Positions 1 to 7,264 are shown, counted from the first letter of the stretch. The stretch: 9,783 nt of DNA from Bacteroidota bacterium (GCA_023426625.1 JAFAAJ010000029.1:1-9783), one strand, 5' to 3'. Notes: generated from the sequence alone by a model not told the origin. Program-made: numbers and translations.

Positions 1-1014
1 GTATTTGAACAGTCAGCACAGGCAATTCTTGATTTCAACGGTATCGGCTTATCTCTTCTTGAGATTTCTCACAGAAGTAAAGATTTCGTCGCTGTAATGG
101 ACGAAGCACGCGCAATTGTAAAGAGATTAATGAATCTTGGAGACGACTATGAAGTTCTTTATTTAGGAGGTGGCGCAAGTCTTCAGTTTGCCATGGTTCC
201 TTATAACTTACTGAAAGTTGGAGGAAAAGCCGCTTATCTGGACACCGGAACATGGGCTGCAGGAGCCATCAAAGAAGCTAAAAAATTAGGAACAGTGGAT
301 GTTGTAGGATCTTCAAAGGAAGAAAACTACTCTTTTATACCGAAAGGATATTCCGTAACGTCAGATTACGATTACTTCCATTGTACTTCCAACAACACCA
401 TTTATGGAACTCAGATGAAAACTTTCCCGGAAGTGGACACTTTAATGGTTTGTGATATGAGTTCTGATATCTTCTCAAGACAGATGGATTTCTCTAAATT
501 CGATCTGATCTATGCGGGAGCTCAGAAAAATATGGGTCCTGCCGGAGTTACTCTTGTTGTGGTGAAAAAGGAAATTCTTGGTAAAACAGGAAGAGAAAAT
601 ATGCTTTCGATGTTAGATTATTCACAGCATATTGCCAAAGAATCCATGTACAACACCCCACCTGTTTTCCCGGTGTATGCTTCTTTACTTACCCTGCAAC
701 ATCTGGAGAAAAACGGAGGAATCGCAGCTGCTGAACAGAGAAACGAAGCAAAAGCCAAACTTCTGTATGATGAGATCGACAGCAATCCGTTATTTGAGAC
801 CTTCTGCGTGAAAGAAGACCGTTCTTTAATGAATGTTTCTTTCAAAATCACAGATGAAAGCAAAAAAGAAGAGTTTGACAATGCATGGAAAGCTGCGGGA
901 ATCAGTGGTTTGAACGGCCACAGAAGCTTAGGTGGATACAGAGCCAGTCTTTACAATGCTTTACCTATTGAAAGCGTACAGGTTCTGGTAGATGTAATGA
1001 AATCAATAAAGTAA
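1..1014 (+). CDS. serC: Phosphoserine aminotransferase, 5'-truncated by the window edge
   Basis: PLP-dependent aminotransferase (EC 2.6.1.52) that converts 3-phosphohydroxypyruvate plus glutamate to O-phosphoserine in the cytoplasm; it also acts in pyridoxal phosphate synthesis in some bacteria. The frame is open from base 1 to the TAA at 1012-1014, giving 337 visible residues. From the family's usual length I infer that about 17 N-terminal residues are missing, so the ATG at base 97 is internal and not the start. Visible family signatures are the early GLSLLEISHRSK stretch, LGGGASLQF, and YAGAQKNMGPAG, whose Lys (codon 526-528) is the expected PLP Schiff-base lysine. The C-terminal GLNGHRSLGGYRASLYNA segment is also typical. 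serA follows after 124 bp, so the order is serC-serA as in many Bacteroidetes. The gene appears intact apart from the cut. Confidence 0.96.
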   Translation, partial: VFEQSAQAILDFNGIGLSLLEISHRSKDFVAVMDEARAIVKRLMNLGDDYEVLYLGGGASLQFAMVPYNLLKVGGKAAYLDTGTWAAGAIKEAKKLGTVDVVGSSKEENYSFIPKGYSVTSDYDYFHCTSNNTIYGTQMKTFPEVDTLMVCDMSSDIFSRQMDFSKFDLIYAGAQKNMGPAGVTLVVVKKEILGKTGRENMLSMLDYSQHIAKESMYNTPPVFPVYASLLTLQHLEKNGGIAAAEQRNEAKAKLLYDEIDSNPLFETFCVKEDRSLMNVSFKITDESKKEEFDNAWKAAGISGLNGHRSLGGYRASLYNALPIESVQVLVDVMKSIK

Positions 1015-1029
1015 TTTGAAGAGCAAAAA

Positions 1030-1126
1030 ATTCAAAGATTAAAAGATTGTTATCGCTATTTTAAATTTTCTTAATTTGCGATCCGATTTAAAATTTTTAA
1101 ATACTTTATTTTTTTAATCTTTGAAT
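1030..1126. repeat. 15-bp perfect inverted repeat filling the serC-serA gap
   Basis: ATTCAAAGATTAAAA at 1030-1044 is matched exactly by its reverse complement at 1112-1126, 12 bp before the serA start. Inside lies a second perfect 9-bp pair, ATTTTAAAT (1058-1066) with ATTTAAAAT (1086-1094), and an ATCGC/GCGAT pair (1052-1056 with 1078-1082) that would compete with the 9-bp pair. In RNA this could form a long AT-rich hairpin covering nearly the whole spacer. It is not a classical terminator, because no GC-rich stem is followed by a U-tract. It may be a dispersed intergenic repeat or a structured leader for serA. Confidence 0.7.
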
Positions 1127-1138
1127 CTAATATAAACC

Positions 1139-2101
1139 ATGAAAGTTTTAGCTAACGACGGAATCTCAAAAGCAGGAGAACAGGCTTTAAAAGAAGCAGG
1201 AATAGAAATTCTGAACAACCGTGTTGCACAGGATCATGTTATTAATTTCATTAATGACAATCAGGTAGATGTTCTTCTGGTGAGAAGTGCAACCAAGGTA
1301 AAACAGGACATTATCGATGCCTGTCCAGGTCTTAAGATCATAGGACGCGGCGGAATCGGAATGGATAATATAGATGTGGAATATGCCAAAAATAAAGGGA
1401 TAAAAGTAATCAATACACCTACCGCATCTTCAAAATCTGTTGCCGAGCTGGTTTTTGGACATTTCTTTTCGTTGGCAAGATTTCTTCATGAATCGAACAG
1501 ATTGATGCCATTGGAAGGGGAAACTCACTTCAATGCCATGAAAAAATCTTTCAGCAATGCGTATGAACTTTCAGGTAAGACTTTAGGAGTTATCGGTTTT
1601 GGAAGTATCGGACAGGAAGTGGTGAAAATGGGGATTGCATTAGGAATGAAGGTTAAAGTTTTAACAAGAAAACCTAAAACAGAAATCCTTACTTTAAGTT
1701 TTTTTGACGGACAGTCCTTAGAGTTTGAAGTGACTTCCACCAATGATATGGATGCTTTCCTTCAGGATACGGATTTCATCAGCATCAATACTCCTAAAAC
1801 CCATGAATATATCATAGACACGCCTCAGTTTGAAAAAATGAAGGACGGTGTTTATATTGTTAATACTGCAAGAGGCGGTGTCATCAATGAAGTTACTTTG
1901 ATTGATTTTATCGAATCCGGTAAAGTAGCCGGTGCTGCATTGGACGTTTTTGAAAACGAGCCTAACCCGGAATTGCCTTTACTGATGAATCCCGCATTAT
2001 CGCTGTCTCCTCACGTAGGTGGAAATACAGTAGATGCACAAGAAAAAATCGGGATCGAACTTGCAGAACAAATCATTAAGCTAAAAAAAGAAACTATATA
2101 A
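1139..2101 (+). CDS. serA: D-3-phosphoglycerate dehydrogenase, short form without ACT domain
   Basis: Cytoplasmic NAD-dependent enzyme (EC 1.1.1.95) that oxidises 3-phosphoglycerate to 3-phosphohydroxypyruvate, the first committed step of serine synthesis. The 320 residues form a D-2-hydroxyacid dehydrogenase fold. The split substrate-binding domain comes first (about 1-98) and includes RSATKV and GRGGIGMDNID. The Rossmann domain has GFGSIG at 153-158. The catalytic triad is visible as Arg245 in NTARGG, Glu274 in FENEP and His292 in SPHVGG. A segment at about 178-204 is longer than in typical members. The protein ends just after the dehydrogenase fold, so the regulatory ACT domain of E. coli SerA, which senses serine, is absent; feedback control must differ or be lacking. 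The start follows an A-rich leader with no Shine-Dalgarno sequence. The DUF1015 gene begins 6 bp after the stop, indicating co-transcription. Confidence 0.93.
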   Translation: MKVLANDGISKAGEQALKEAGIEILNNRVAQDHVINFINDNQVDVLLVRSATKVKQDIIDACPGLKIIGRGGIGMDNIDVEYAKNKGIKVINTPTASSKSVAELVFGHFFSLARFLHESNRLMPLEGETHFNAMKKSFSNAYELSGKTLGVIGFGSIGQEVVKMGIALGMKVKVLTRKPKTEILTLSFFDGQSLEFEVTSTNDMDAFLQDTDFISINTPKTHEYIIDTPQFEKMKDGVYIVNTARGGVINEVTLIDFIESGKVAGAALDVFENEPNPELPLLMNPALSLSPHVGGNTVDAQEKIGIELAEQIIKLKKETI

Positions 2102-2107
2102 TATAAT

Positions 2108-3352
2108 ATGCCTGTTTTTAAACCTTTTCGCGGAATAAGACCTCATAAAGACCTGGAAAGTACTTTCCCTACTCATCCATTGGATAATTTTACCCAGGAA
2201 GAAATTGCAGAGAAAGCTCAGGTGGAAGATACTTACATCCATATGATCAAACCGTATGTAGTAAGTAAATCTAAAGATATTGACCGAAACTTAAGAAAAA
2301 TACGTTCTACTTTTGAAGAACTCCTGGAAGAGAAAAAACTGGTTCAGGATAATTCGGCATATTATCTTTATGAGCAAATTTACCCGAATAAACAGGTTTT
2401 CAGAGGATTGCTTGGTTTGGCAAGTATTGAAGATTTCTGGAACGGAAAGATCAAAAGGCACGAAAGTACAATTCCTCAGAAAAAAGAAAAACTGGCACAT
2501 TATCTTGATAAGGTGAATCTGCAGGCAGAACCTGTACTTTTGACCTACCCTTCCAATTCCAAGATCGAATTATTGATGAATCATGAGGAAAAAAATGTTC
2601 CCATCTTCAATCATATCGATTCTAAAGGGATCAGACATAAGATCTGGAGAATTGATAATCGCTTGAAACTTCAACAGTTCAAAGAGGTTATTGATCAGAT
2701 TGATTCTTTTTACATTGCGGACGGACACCACAGAATCGGCTCCACAGCTCTGAATGCAAAATACCATAAAGAAAAGAATAAGAGACATAACGGTACAGAA
2801 CCTTATAATTTTGTATATAGCTTCATCGTTTCCAATCAATCGATCAAGATTCATGACTATAACAGGATTCTAACGGATCTTAACGGTCTTTCAAGTGAAG
2901 AATTTCTGAAAGCCTTAGAAGAATATTTTCTGATCCACGAAAAAGGAGAAACACCATATTTCCCTTCTCAGAAGTTCCATATTTCCATGTATCTGGACGG
3001 TAAATTCTATTCACTTCACGTAAAACACGATCTTCGTTCCCCGGAAATGTCTCTGGATAACCTGGATCACCATCTTTTGGATAAATATATCTTTAAAGGT
3101 GTTCTGAAAATAGAAGATCCTGACAGCTCGGAAAAAATCAGCTATGTAAAAGGAACTTCAAGCCTTGAAGGAATCAATCTTTTAAAAGAAAAGGTGGACA
3201 ATGGAGAAGGAAAGGTTGGTTTCGGAATATACCCGGTAAGTTTTAATGATATGATCAAAATTTCGGACCTTAAACTAAGCATGCCTCCGAAATGTACTTT
3301 CATTGAGCCTAAACTGATTACTGCATTGCTGATGTATGATATGAAATCATAA
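2108..3352 (+). CDS. DUF1015 family protein, linked to serine biosynthesis
   Basis: A 414-residue cytoplasmic protein with no signal peptide or membrane segment. I assign it to DUF1015 (COG4198-like) from the N-terminal FRGIRPHKDL, YYLYEQIY (85-92), the KRHESTIPQKKE block (about 116-127), IADGHHRIGS (203-212) and the C-terminal MPPKCTFIEPKL (392-403). The function was uncharacterised when the family was named. The DGHHR motif resembles the G-x-H-R signature of the ParB/sulfiredoxin fold, which includes the free-serine kinases SerK and SbnI. With serC and serA immediately upstream (6 bp from the serA stop), a kinase or phosphotransferase role on serine or phosphoserine is plausible, but this is inference. 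Length is normal for the family and no damage is visible. No convincing terminator follows before 3510. Confidence 0.88.
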   Translation: MPVFKPFRGIRPHKDLESTFPTHPLDNFTQEEIAEKAQVEDTYIHMIKPYVVSKSKDIDRNLRKIRSTFEELLEEKKLVQDNSAYYLYEQIYPNKQVFRGLLGLASIEDFWNGKIKRHESTIPQKKEKLAHYLDKVNLQAEPVLLTYPSNSKIELLMNHEEKNVPIFNHIDSKGIRHKIWRIDNRLKLQQFKEVIDQIDSFYIADGHHRIGSTALNAKYHKEKNKRHNGTEPYNFVYSFIVSNQSIKIHDYNRILTDLNGLSSEEFLKALEEYFLIHEKGETPYFPSQKFHISMYLDGKFYSLHVKHDLRSPEMSLDNLDHHLLDKYIFKGVLKIEDPDSSEKISYVKGTSSLEGINLLKEKVDNGEGKVGFGIYPVSFNDMIKISDLKLSMPPKCTFIEPKLITALLMYDMKS

Positions 3353-3472
3353 ACCGGTTTGATATTCGGAAGAAGTCACTCCGTCTGTTTAAATATAAAA
3401 AATACTTGAAATAACGATTGATTCAAAGGAAAATCCTTGTTTCAAACTCAGGTTTTATTACTAATTTTTCCC

Positions 3473-3480
3473 TACTTTTA
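3473..3480 (+). promoter_or_regulatory. Possible -7 box for the M28 gene
   Basis: TACTTTTA matches the Bacteroidetes -7 consensus TAnnTTTG at all but the last base, and lies 29 bp before the ATG at 3510. No TTG-type -33 element sits at the usual 17-23 bp spacing (the nearest TTG is about 33 bp away), so the assignment is weak. Confidence 0.25.
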
Positions 3481-3509
3481 TAGACGGAAAAAGAAAAAGG
3501 TAAATAAAA

Positions 3510-4913
3510 ATGAAAAAAATATTCATTCTGATCCTTCCACTCTTTTTGGGTGGATTTTTATTTTCTCAAAAAAGACCGCAAAAAAAAACCACTAAAGCAT
3601 CCGTTGCCAAATTCAATTATCATGATGAGTTCAAAAGAATTTCTGATGAGATCATGGTTAACGGAAAAGCATATGAAAACCTTGGAGAATTAACGAAAAG
3701 AGTTGGCTCCCGTTTCAGCGCAACTCCGGGATACATGAAGGCTGTAGAATGGGCAGAAAGAAAATTTAAGGAAATAGGAATTGAAATGATCTGGCGACAG
3801 GAAGCCAAAGCTCCGATCTGGATAAGAGGACGGGAATCTTTACAGATAAAAGCAGGAAACGGAGACTGGAAAAACATCAGAATGCTATCTTTCGGAAATT
3901 CTGAAGGTACAGGAGGCAAAGATCTGATCGGGGAAATCGTTTTAATTACTTCCACCACCGAACTCAATCAATTGTCATTGGGACAGCTGAAAGACAAAAT
4001 TGTCTTCGTGAATGTCCAGATGGATCCTAAGATCATCAATACAAGTGATGCTTATTTACAGGCAGCAAAATCCAAACTGGTTTCCGCTTCCGTCATTGCT
4101 AAGACAGGAGCTAAAGCACTTATCATACGATCATTAACAACAGCTAATGATGACACTCCTCATGCCAAAATGATTTATTATGAACCGGATGACAAGGTAA
4201 AGATTCCGGCTTTATCTATTGGGGCAAGATCTGCAGACGAGCTTGAAAAACTGTTGAAAACACAAAAGGTCACTGCAAAGATCAATATGACTGCTCAATC
4301 CAAAGGTGAAACAACAAATCCCAATATCATCGCTGAAATTCCGGGTAAAAAGAACTCTAAAGTTATTGTTCTAGGAGCACAGCTCGATTCCTGGGATTTT
4401 GGAGAAGGCGCCATTGATGACGGAACAGGAGTTGTCCAGTGTATTGAAGTCCTGAGAACCCTCAAAGCTCTCGGTTTTGAAAACAATCATACAATCCGTG
4501 TGGTTTTATACGCTAACAGTGAAAACGGCGGTCAAGGTCGCGATATGTATGCCGCTTACGTTAAAAAGAAAGACGAAAAACATATTTTTGCTTTAGGAAC
4601 GGATGCCGGGGGGTACTCTCCGAGAGGTTTTTCATTAGATATGGCTCCCCAAAGAAGAAGACTGGTTTTTGCATGGAAAGAATATTTTCTTCCGTATGGG
4701 GTGTATGATTTTGAGCAGACAGAAGCCATTCAGGATATTTCTCCCTTGAAAAAACTGGATATTCCTTTAGCAGAGCTTGTTGTAGACACGCAAAGGTATT
4801 TTGATCACCATCACTCTGTTGAAGATACATTTGACAAAGTCAACAAAAGAGAACTTCTGTTGGGTGCAGTAGCCATGACCCAAATGATTTTCATGGTTGA
4901 TAAAAACTGGTAA
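3510..4913 (+). CDS. Secreted M28-family (carboxypeptidase Q-like) peptidase homologue with altered active site
   Basis: A 467-residue protein with a Sec signal peptide (residues 1-20, MKKIFILILPLFLGG then FSQ), so periplasmic or secreted. The order is an N-terminal M28 part, an inserted PA-like domain (about 130-265) and the C-terminal catalytic fold, as in carboxypeptidase Q/PGCP. In that family the metal site reads GGHLDSWD, DDG, EE, ESD and HHT. Here it reads GAQLDSWD (Gln291 for His), IDDG (Asp303/304), NSEN (Ser337 for the catalytic Glu; Glu338 kept), GTDAGG (Gly363 for Glu; Asp365 kept) and FDHHHSVEDT (His435 kept). One zinc ligand and the general base are therefore replaced while the fold motifs remain. 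It may be an inactive or functionally shifted paralogue; the frame is open and unbroken. The start follows an A-rich leader, and the gene appears monocistronic with a strong terminator. Confidence 0.9.
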   Translation: MKKIFILILPLFLGGFLFSQKRPQKKTTKASVAKFNYHDEFKRISDEIMVNGKAYENLGELTKRVGSRFSATPGYMKAVEWAERKFKEIGIEMIWRQEAKAPIWIRGRESLQIKAGNGDWKNIRMLSFGNSEGTGGKDLIGEIVLITSTTELNQLSLGQLKDKIVFVNVQMDPKIINTSDAYLQAAKSKLVSASVIAKTGAKALIIRSLTTANDDTPHAKMIYYEPDDKVKIPALSIGARSADELEKLLKTQKVTAKINMTAQSKGETTNPNIIAEIPGKKNSKVIVLGAQLDSWDFGEGAIDDGTGVVQCIEVLRTLKALGFENNHTIRVVLYANSENGGQGRDMYAAYVKKKDEKHIFALGTDAGGYSPRGFSLDMAPQRRRLVFAWKEYFLPYGVYDFEQTEAIQDISPLKKLDIPLAELVVDTQRYFDHHHSVEDTFDKVNKRELLLGAVAMTQMIFMVDKNW

Positions 4914-4961
4914 TGACTAGTACTGAAAAAGGTTGACTAGTTTACTAATTCAAATATACTT

Positions 4962-5002
4962 AAATCAGAGCAGGAAAATTCCTACTCTGATTTTGTTTTT
5001 TA
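4962..5002 (+). terminator. Rho-independent terminator after the M28 gene
   Basis: AAATCAGAG (4962-4970) pairs perfectly with CTCTGATTT (4985-4993). An inner AGGAA/TTCCT extension follows a single C·A mismatch, and the stem is followed by TGTTTTTT. It lies about 50 bp after the stop codon. Confidence 0.85.
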
Positions 5003-5190
5003 TAAGTTTTAATTTATAAATTTTTTCAAAAAAGTGAAATTAACCACAATTTTACAAATAGAGTATAATTTTTACCATAAAATCAAAAACAAATAATCAA
5101 TTCTTAAAATCCATACAACAAACAAAAATAATTAATATTCAATATTTTACAATTCCTAGAGATATGTATTCCATTCATATTTTAACTGAA
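5003..5190. other. AT-rich intergenic stretch, no gene seen
   Basis: Very AT-rich sequence with stops in all frames and no hairpin of note. I see no coding potential, RNA gene or mobile-element end. It would be the upstream region of the sigma-54-like site at 5194, where enhancer-binding protein sites would be expected, but I cannot identify any. Confidence 0.6.
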
Positions 5191-5193
5191 TTT

Positions 5194-5209
5194 TGGCACG
5201 GTAATGGTT
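5194..5209 (+). promoter_or_regulatory. Sigma-54 (-24/-12)-like promoter
   Basis: TGGCACGGTAATGGTT aligns with the sigma-54 consensus TGGCACG-N4-TTGCW. The whole -24 half (TGGCACG) is exact. The -12 half reads TGGTT, keeping T and G but with G for the second T and T for the C. GG (5195-5196) and the -12 G (5207) have the correct 12-bp periodicity. Transcription would start near 5219 and run into a gene-free interval that ends at the hairpin at 5386-5419. A match in AT-rich DNA with an exact GC-rich half is unlikely to be random, but the -12 defect leaves doubt. Confidence 0.42.
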
Positions 5210-5232
5210 ACTTTTAAACAACAAACACACAA

Positions 5233-5292
5233 ATGAATAAAAAGAATCAGTTCCCTTATACTTTCCTTCTCTGCAAAATGGCTATCATTTAG
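5233..5292 (+). CDS. Possible 19-residue micropeptide
   Basis: ATG at 5233 opens a 19-codon frame (MNKKNQFPYTFLLCKMAII) ending at TAG 5290-5292. It begins about 14 nt after the predicted sigma-54 start behind an A-rich, SD-less leader, as is common in this phylum. It has a basic N-terminus and hydrophobic end. The frame is too short to be significant alone; only its position just after the promoter-like site supports it. No homologue is known to me. Confidence 0.15.
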   Translation: MNKKNQFPYTFLLCKMAII

Positions 5293-5385
5293 CACTTCTT
5301 TTAATTGATGCAGACTTGAAACTTTACTAAGTGGCCTGATTTCATATCAACGAGAACATTCAAAACAAATCTTAATATTATCAAG

Positions 5386-5419
5386 AAAAAACCGTTCTTT
5401 AAATTAAGGACGGTTTTTT
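5386..5419. terminator. Bidirectional hairpin terminator
   Basis: Two 14-nt arms (5386-5399 and 5406-5419) pair throughout with a single T·G wobble, around a TAAATT loop. The A6/T6 runs at the ends give a U-tract in either direction. It can end the candidate transcript on the + strand and the protease gene on the - strand, whose stop is 12 bp away. Confidence 0.88.
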
Positions 5420-5430
5420 ATCGATTAAAG

Positions 5431-6597
5431 CTAATTTAAATATTCTTTTTTGTTCAGTTGAAGCTCTATGATTTTTCCGTTTCGTTTTATTTTAAGATCA
5501 ACCGTTTGCAGGTCTTTTTCAATCCTATTGATAAAATATTCACATGCTTCTTTCTTATCTAAATTATCCATTGGCACATTATTGATACTGATAATGGAAT
5601 CTCCTATATGAAGAGGAAAATTCTCTTCTTTAAACACATAAGAGACAACCGGCTTGGCATCAATAAAACGGTAGCCAAAACCAAACGACTCAAGTTTGGC
5701 AGGATTTTCTTTGATACGTTTCATATAGATCTTGCTATTCTTCCAATCCATAATGAAGATAAAATTTTCAAAGAATTCGTTTCCGATCAGATTTGAGTTT
5801 CCCGTCATAACAATCTCATTCATGAAGGTTGTATTCCCTATTGAGATTTCATTGGATCTGAAAATATGTTCCACCTCCGGTTTTCCCGCTCCAAATGCCC
5901 CTACTGCATTTATTCCGAAAGTTTCTACGCTTTTGTTATTTACTTTTTTCGGATCGTACGTATTTCCAGTAATCCTTAATCTTCCTGTAAATCCTGTATC
6001 AAAGGTAAGTTCCACTTGTTCATCCAGAATTTTTGTTTTTATCAACGGCGTTTTCTGTACTTTTGAATCAAAAGGAATTACAGTTTCATAGCCTTGATAA
6101 TCAAAATTTGAGAGGTCTTTGGTCGCTTCCAGGGAATTCTCGGAATAATCTACTCTCCAGAACAGCTTTGCCATCTGATTAGCTCCAATGATCCCGTCAA
6201 TTCTGAAACATCCCAGTTCTGAATTATTGAGGTCCATCACAACAGCTCCGATATTCCTGAAAACCACATTATCAATGATCATCTCAGGAAGCTGAGTAAA
6301 AATCTGCTCCTGTTTATTCTTCTGAGAGTCTCTTACATTGCTTTTATGCTTCTTTTTAAGGCTCAATTCATTATAAATTGTATTTGAAATGACTGTAGGT
6401 GCTCCGGAATCAAAGAGAAAATTATATGGTTTCCCATTTATGCTCACCTTTACGAAAGGCAGCCTGTTTACATACTGCAAATTGATTTTTTCTACAGAAT
6501 TTTTAAGCTGCACTTCTCCGTCCTCAAAAAACTTTTTTCCCTGAGCTGATGTAGTGATTACACATAAAATTAGGATTAAATGTAAAAATTTCTTCAT
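5431..6597 (-). CDS. Secreted two-lobed retropepsin-like aspartic protease with C-terminal PDZ domain
   Basis: A 388-residue protein with a Sec signal peptide (about 1-19, ending TTSAQ), predicted to be periplasmic or secreted. Two aspartyl-protease half-sites are visible: FLFDSGAPTVIS with Asp63, followed by GIIGANQM (135-142), and LTFDTGFTGRLRI with Asp200, followed by NLIGNEFFENF (269-279). This is the pattern of Bacteroidetes aspartyl protease-like proteins in which both catalytic Asp residues lie in one chain. Residues about 305-388 form a PDZ-like domain (HIGDSIISINNVPMDNL), which may bind substrate C-termini. Catalytic Asp residues are present in both lobes, so activity is plausible; the substrate is unknown. 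A terminator-like hairpin lies upstream, which suggests a separate transcription unit from the next gene. Confidence 0.85.
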   Translation of the reverse strand: MKKFLHLILILCVITTSAQGKKFFEDGEVQLKNSVEKINLQYVNRLPFVKVSINGKPYNFLFDSGAPTVISNTIYNELSLKKKHKSNVRDSQKNKQEQIFTQLPEMIIDNVVFRNIGAVVMDLNNSELGCFRIDGIIGANQMAKLFWRVDYSENSLEATKDLSNFDYQGYETVIPFDSKVQKTPLIKTKILDEQVELTFDTGFTGRLRITGNTYDPKKVNNKSVETFGINAVGAFGAGKPEVEHIFRSNEISIGNTTFMNEIVMTGNSNLIGNEFFENFIFIMDWKNSKIYMKRIKENPAKLESFGFGYRFIDAKPVVSYVFKEENFPLHIGDSIISINNVPMDNLDKKEACEYFINRIEKDLQTVDLKIKRNGKIIELQLNKKEYLN

Positions 6598-6644
6598 GGC
6601 GATTATTTTATACTAAAATAGTGTTTTTATTATTTCTGATTCGT

Positions 6645-6673
6645 TCCAAATAAAAGCCACCTTTCGGCAGCTT
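6645..6673 (-). terminator. Probable terminator of the 6689-7264 gene
   Basis: Read on the - strand, AAGCTGCC-GAAA-GGTGGCTT forms an 8-bp stem with two G·U wobbles around a GAAA tetraloop, followed by a short T-rich tail (TTATTTGG). It resembles the terminator at 7381-7406. The weak U-tract may make it leaky. Confidence 0.55.
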
Positions 6674-6688
6674 AGAATATGATTGATG

Positions 6689-7264
6689 TTAAATTTTATC
6701 AAGAATTTGCTTAGGCAGAACTTTGATCAACTGATTTTTATATTCTTTTTCAAGGATGATAAACTTCCAGTATTTTCTGTCTTTGGAAACCGCACAGGCT
6801 TTCATATTAGCATTGATTAGATAGGAACCTTCGTTTGCCATATATTTCACATTATTTTTACCATAACGCGTCATTAAAGCATTACTGATCGTTTTTTTCA
6901 TTTCATCATTCATGGAAGCAACATCCCATTTCAACTGGAAAAAATAATTAGCAATAGAAAAATATTCTCCGTTTATAAGCTCTGCTTTCCCAATATTTCC
7001 GAATTTAAAATCTTTAATTTCAAGTTTTATCAACGGATTATTATAAGTCATATTCAGCAACTGTTGCATCTGTTCTTTTGGAATGACTGTAAATAATTTA
7101 GGATAAATGCAATTTACCGCCTGGTCTATATTTTTGGATTTAAGACTGTTTGAAAAATAAGCCAGGTTTTTCTTAATTGCCGCGTCATCGGGATTAACCT
7201 TTGTCTGCGCAAAAGAAATAAACGATGACAGAACGAGTAAAAACAGAAGTAATTTGGTTTTCAT
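6689..7264 (-). CDS. Secreted protein of unknown function
   Basis: A 191-residue protein that I do not recognise. The N-terminus (MKTKLLLFLLVLSSFISFAQ) is a clear Sec signal peptide, so the mature protein of about 171 residues is periplasmic or secreted. No lipobox, transmembrane segment or repeat is visible. A helical start (SNSLKSKNIDQAVNCIYPKLF, about 38-58) followed by predicted strands (LIKLEIKDFKFG, EYFSIANYFFQLKW, KYWKFIILEKEY) is loosely like NTF2/SnoaL-type folds, but this is only an impression. Cys51 and Cys155 could form a disulphide. The flanking hairpins at 6645-6673 and 7381-7406 suggest a single-gene transcript. Confidence 0.8.
   Translation of the reverse strand: MKTKLLLFLLVLSSFISFAQTKVNPDDAAIKKNLAYFSNSLKSKNIDQAVNCIYPKLFTVIPKEQMQQLLNMTYNNPLIKLEIKDFKFGNIGKAELINGEYFSIANYFFQLKWDVASMNDEMKKTISNALMTRYGKNNVKYMANEGSYLINANMKACAVSKDRKYWKFIILEKEYKNQLIKVLPKQILDKI

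Larger units (their letters stand above)
5219..5419 (+). ncRNA. Candidate small transcript between a sigma-54-like site and a terminator
   Basis: About 200 nt lie between the predicted start from the sigma-54-like site and a strong hairpin terminator, in a region with no conventional gene. Base composition here is less AT-extreme than in the 5003-5190 stretch upstream, with segments such as GTTCCCTTATACTTTCC and AAGTGGCCTGATTTC. I recognise no known RNA family and found no convincing internal secondary structure by eye. It could be a regulatory RNA, a leader encoding a micropeptide, or a decayed gene remnant. Confidence 0.28.

Noticed and set aside
97..99. ATG at base 97 as the start of serC
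   Set aside because: The frame is open from base 1 and encodes conserved SerC residues (GLSLLEISHRSK) before this ATG.
1041..1126. Inverted repeats in the serC-serA gap as a miniature transposon
   Set aside because: No target-site duplication is apparent and I cannot count copies from one window, so it is reported only as a repeat.
3421..3450. AAGGA/TCCTT hairpin after the DUF1015 gene as a terminator
   Set aside because: The stem is only 5 bp with an unpaired interior and no T-tract follows at once, so termination is not supported.
4914..4941. Direct repeat TGACTAGT (4914-4921 and 4934-4941) as an attachment site or target duplication
   Set aside because: Eight bases, only 12 bp between the copies, and no integrase or mobile element nearby.
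5732..6091. A 119-codon + strand frame opposite the aspartic protease
   Set aside because: It lies antisense to a gene with clear catalytic motifs, with no recognisable domain and no promoter.
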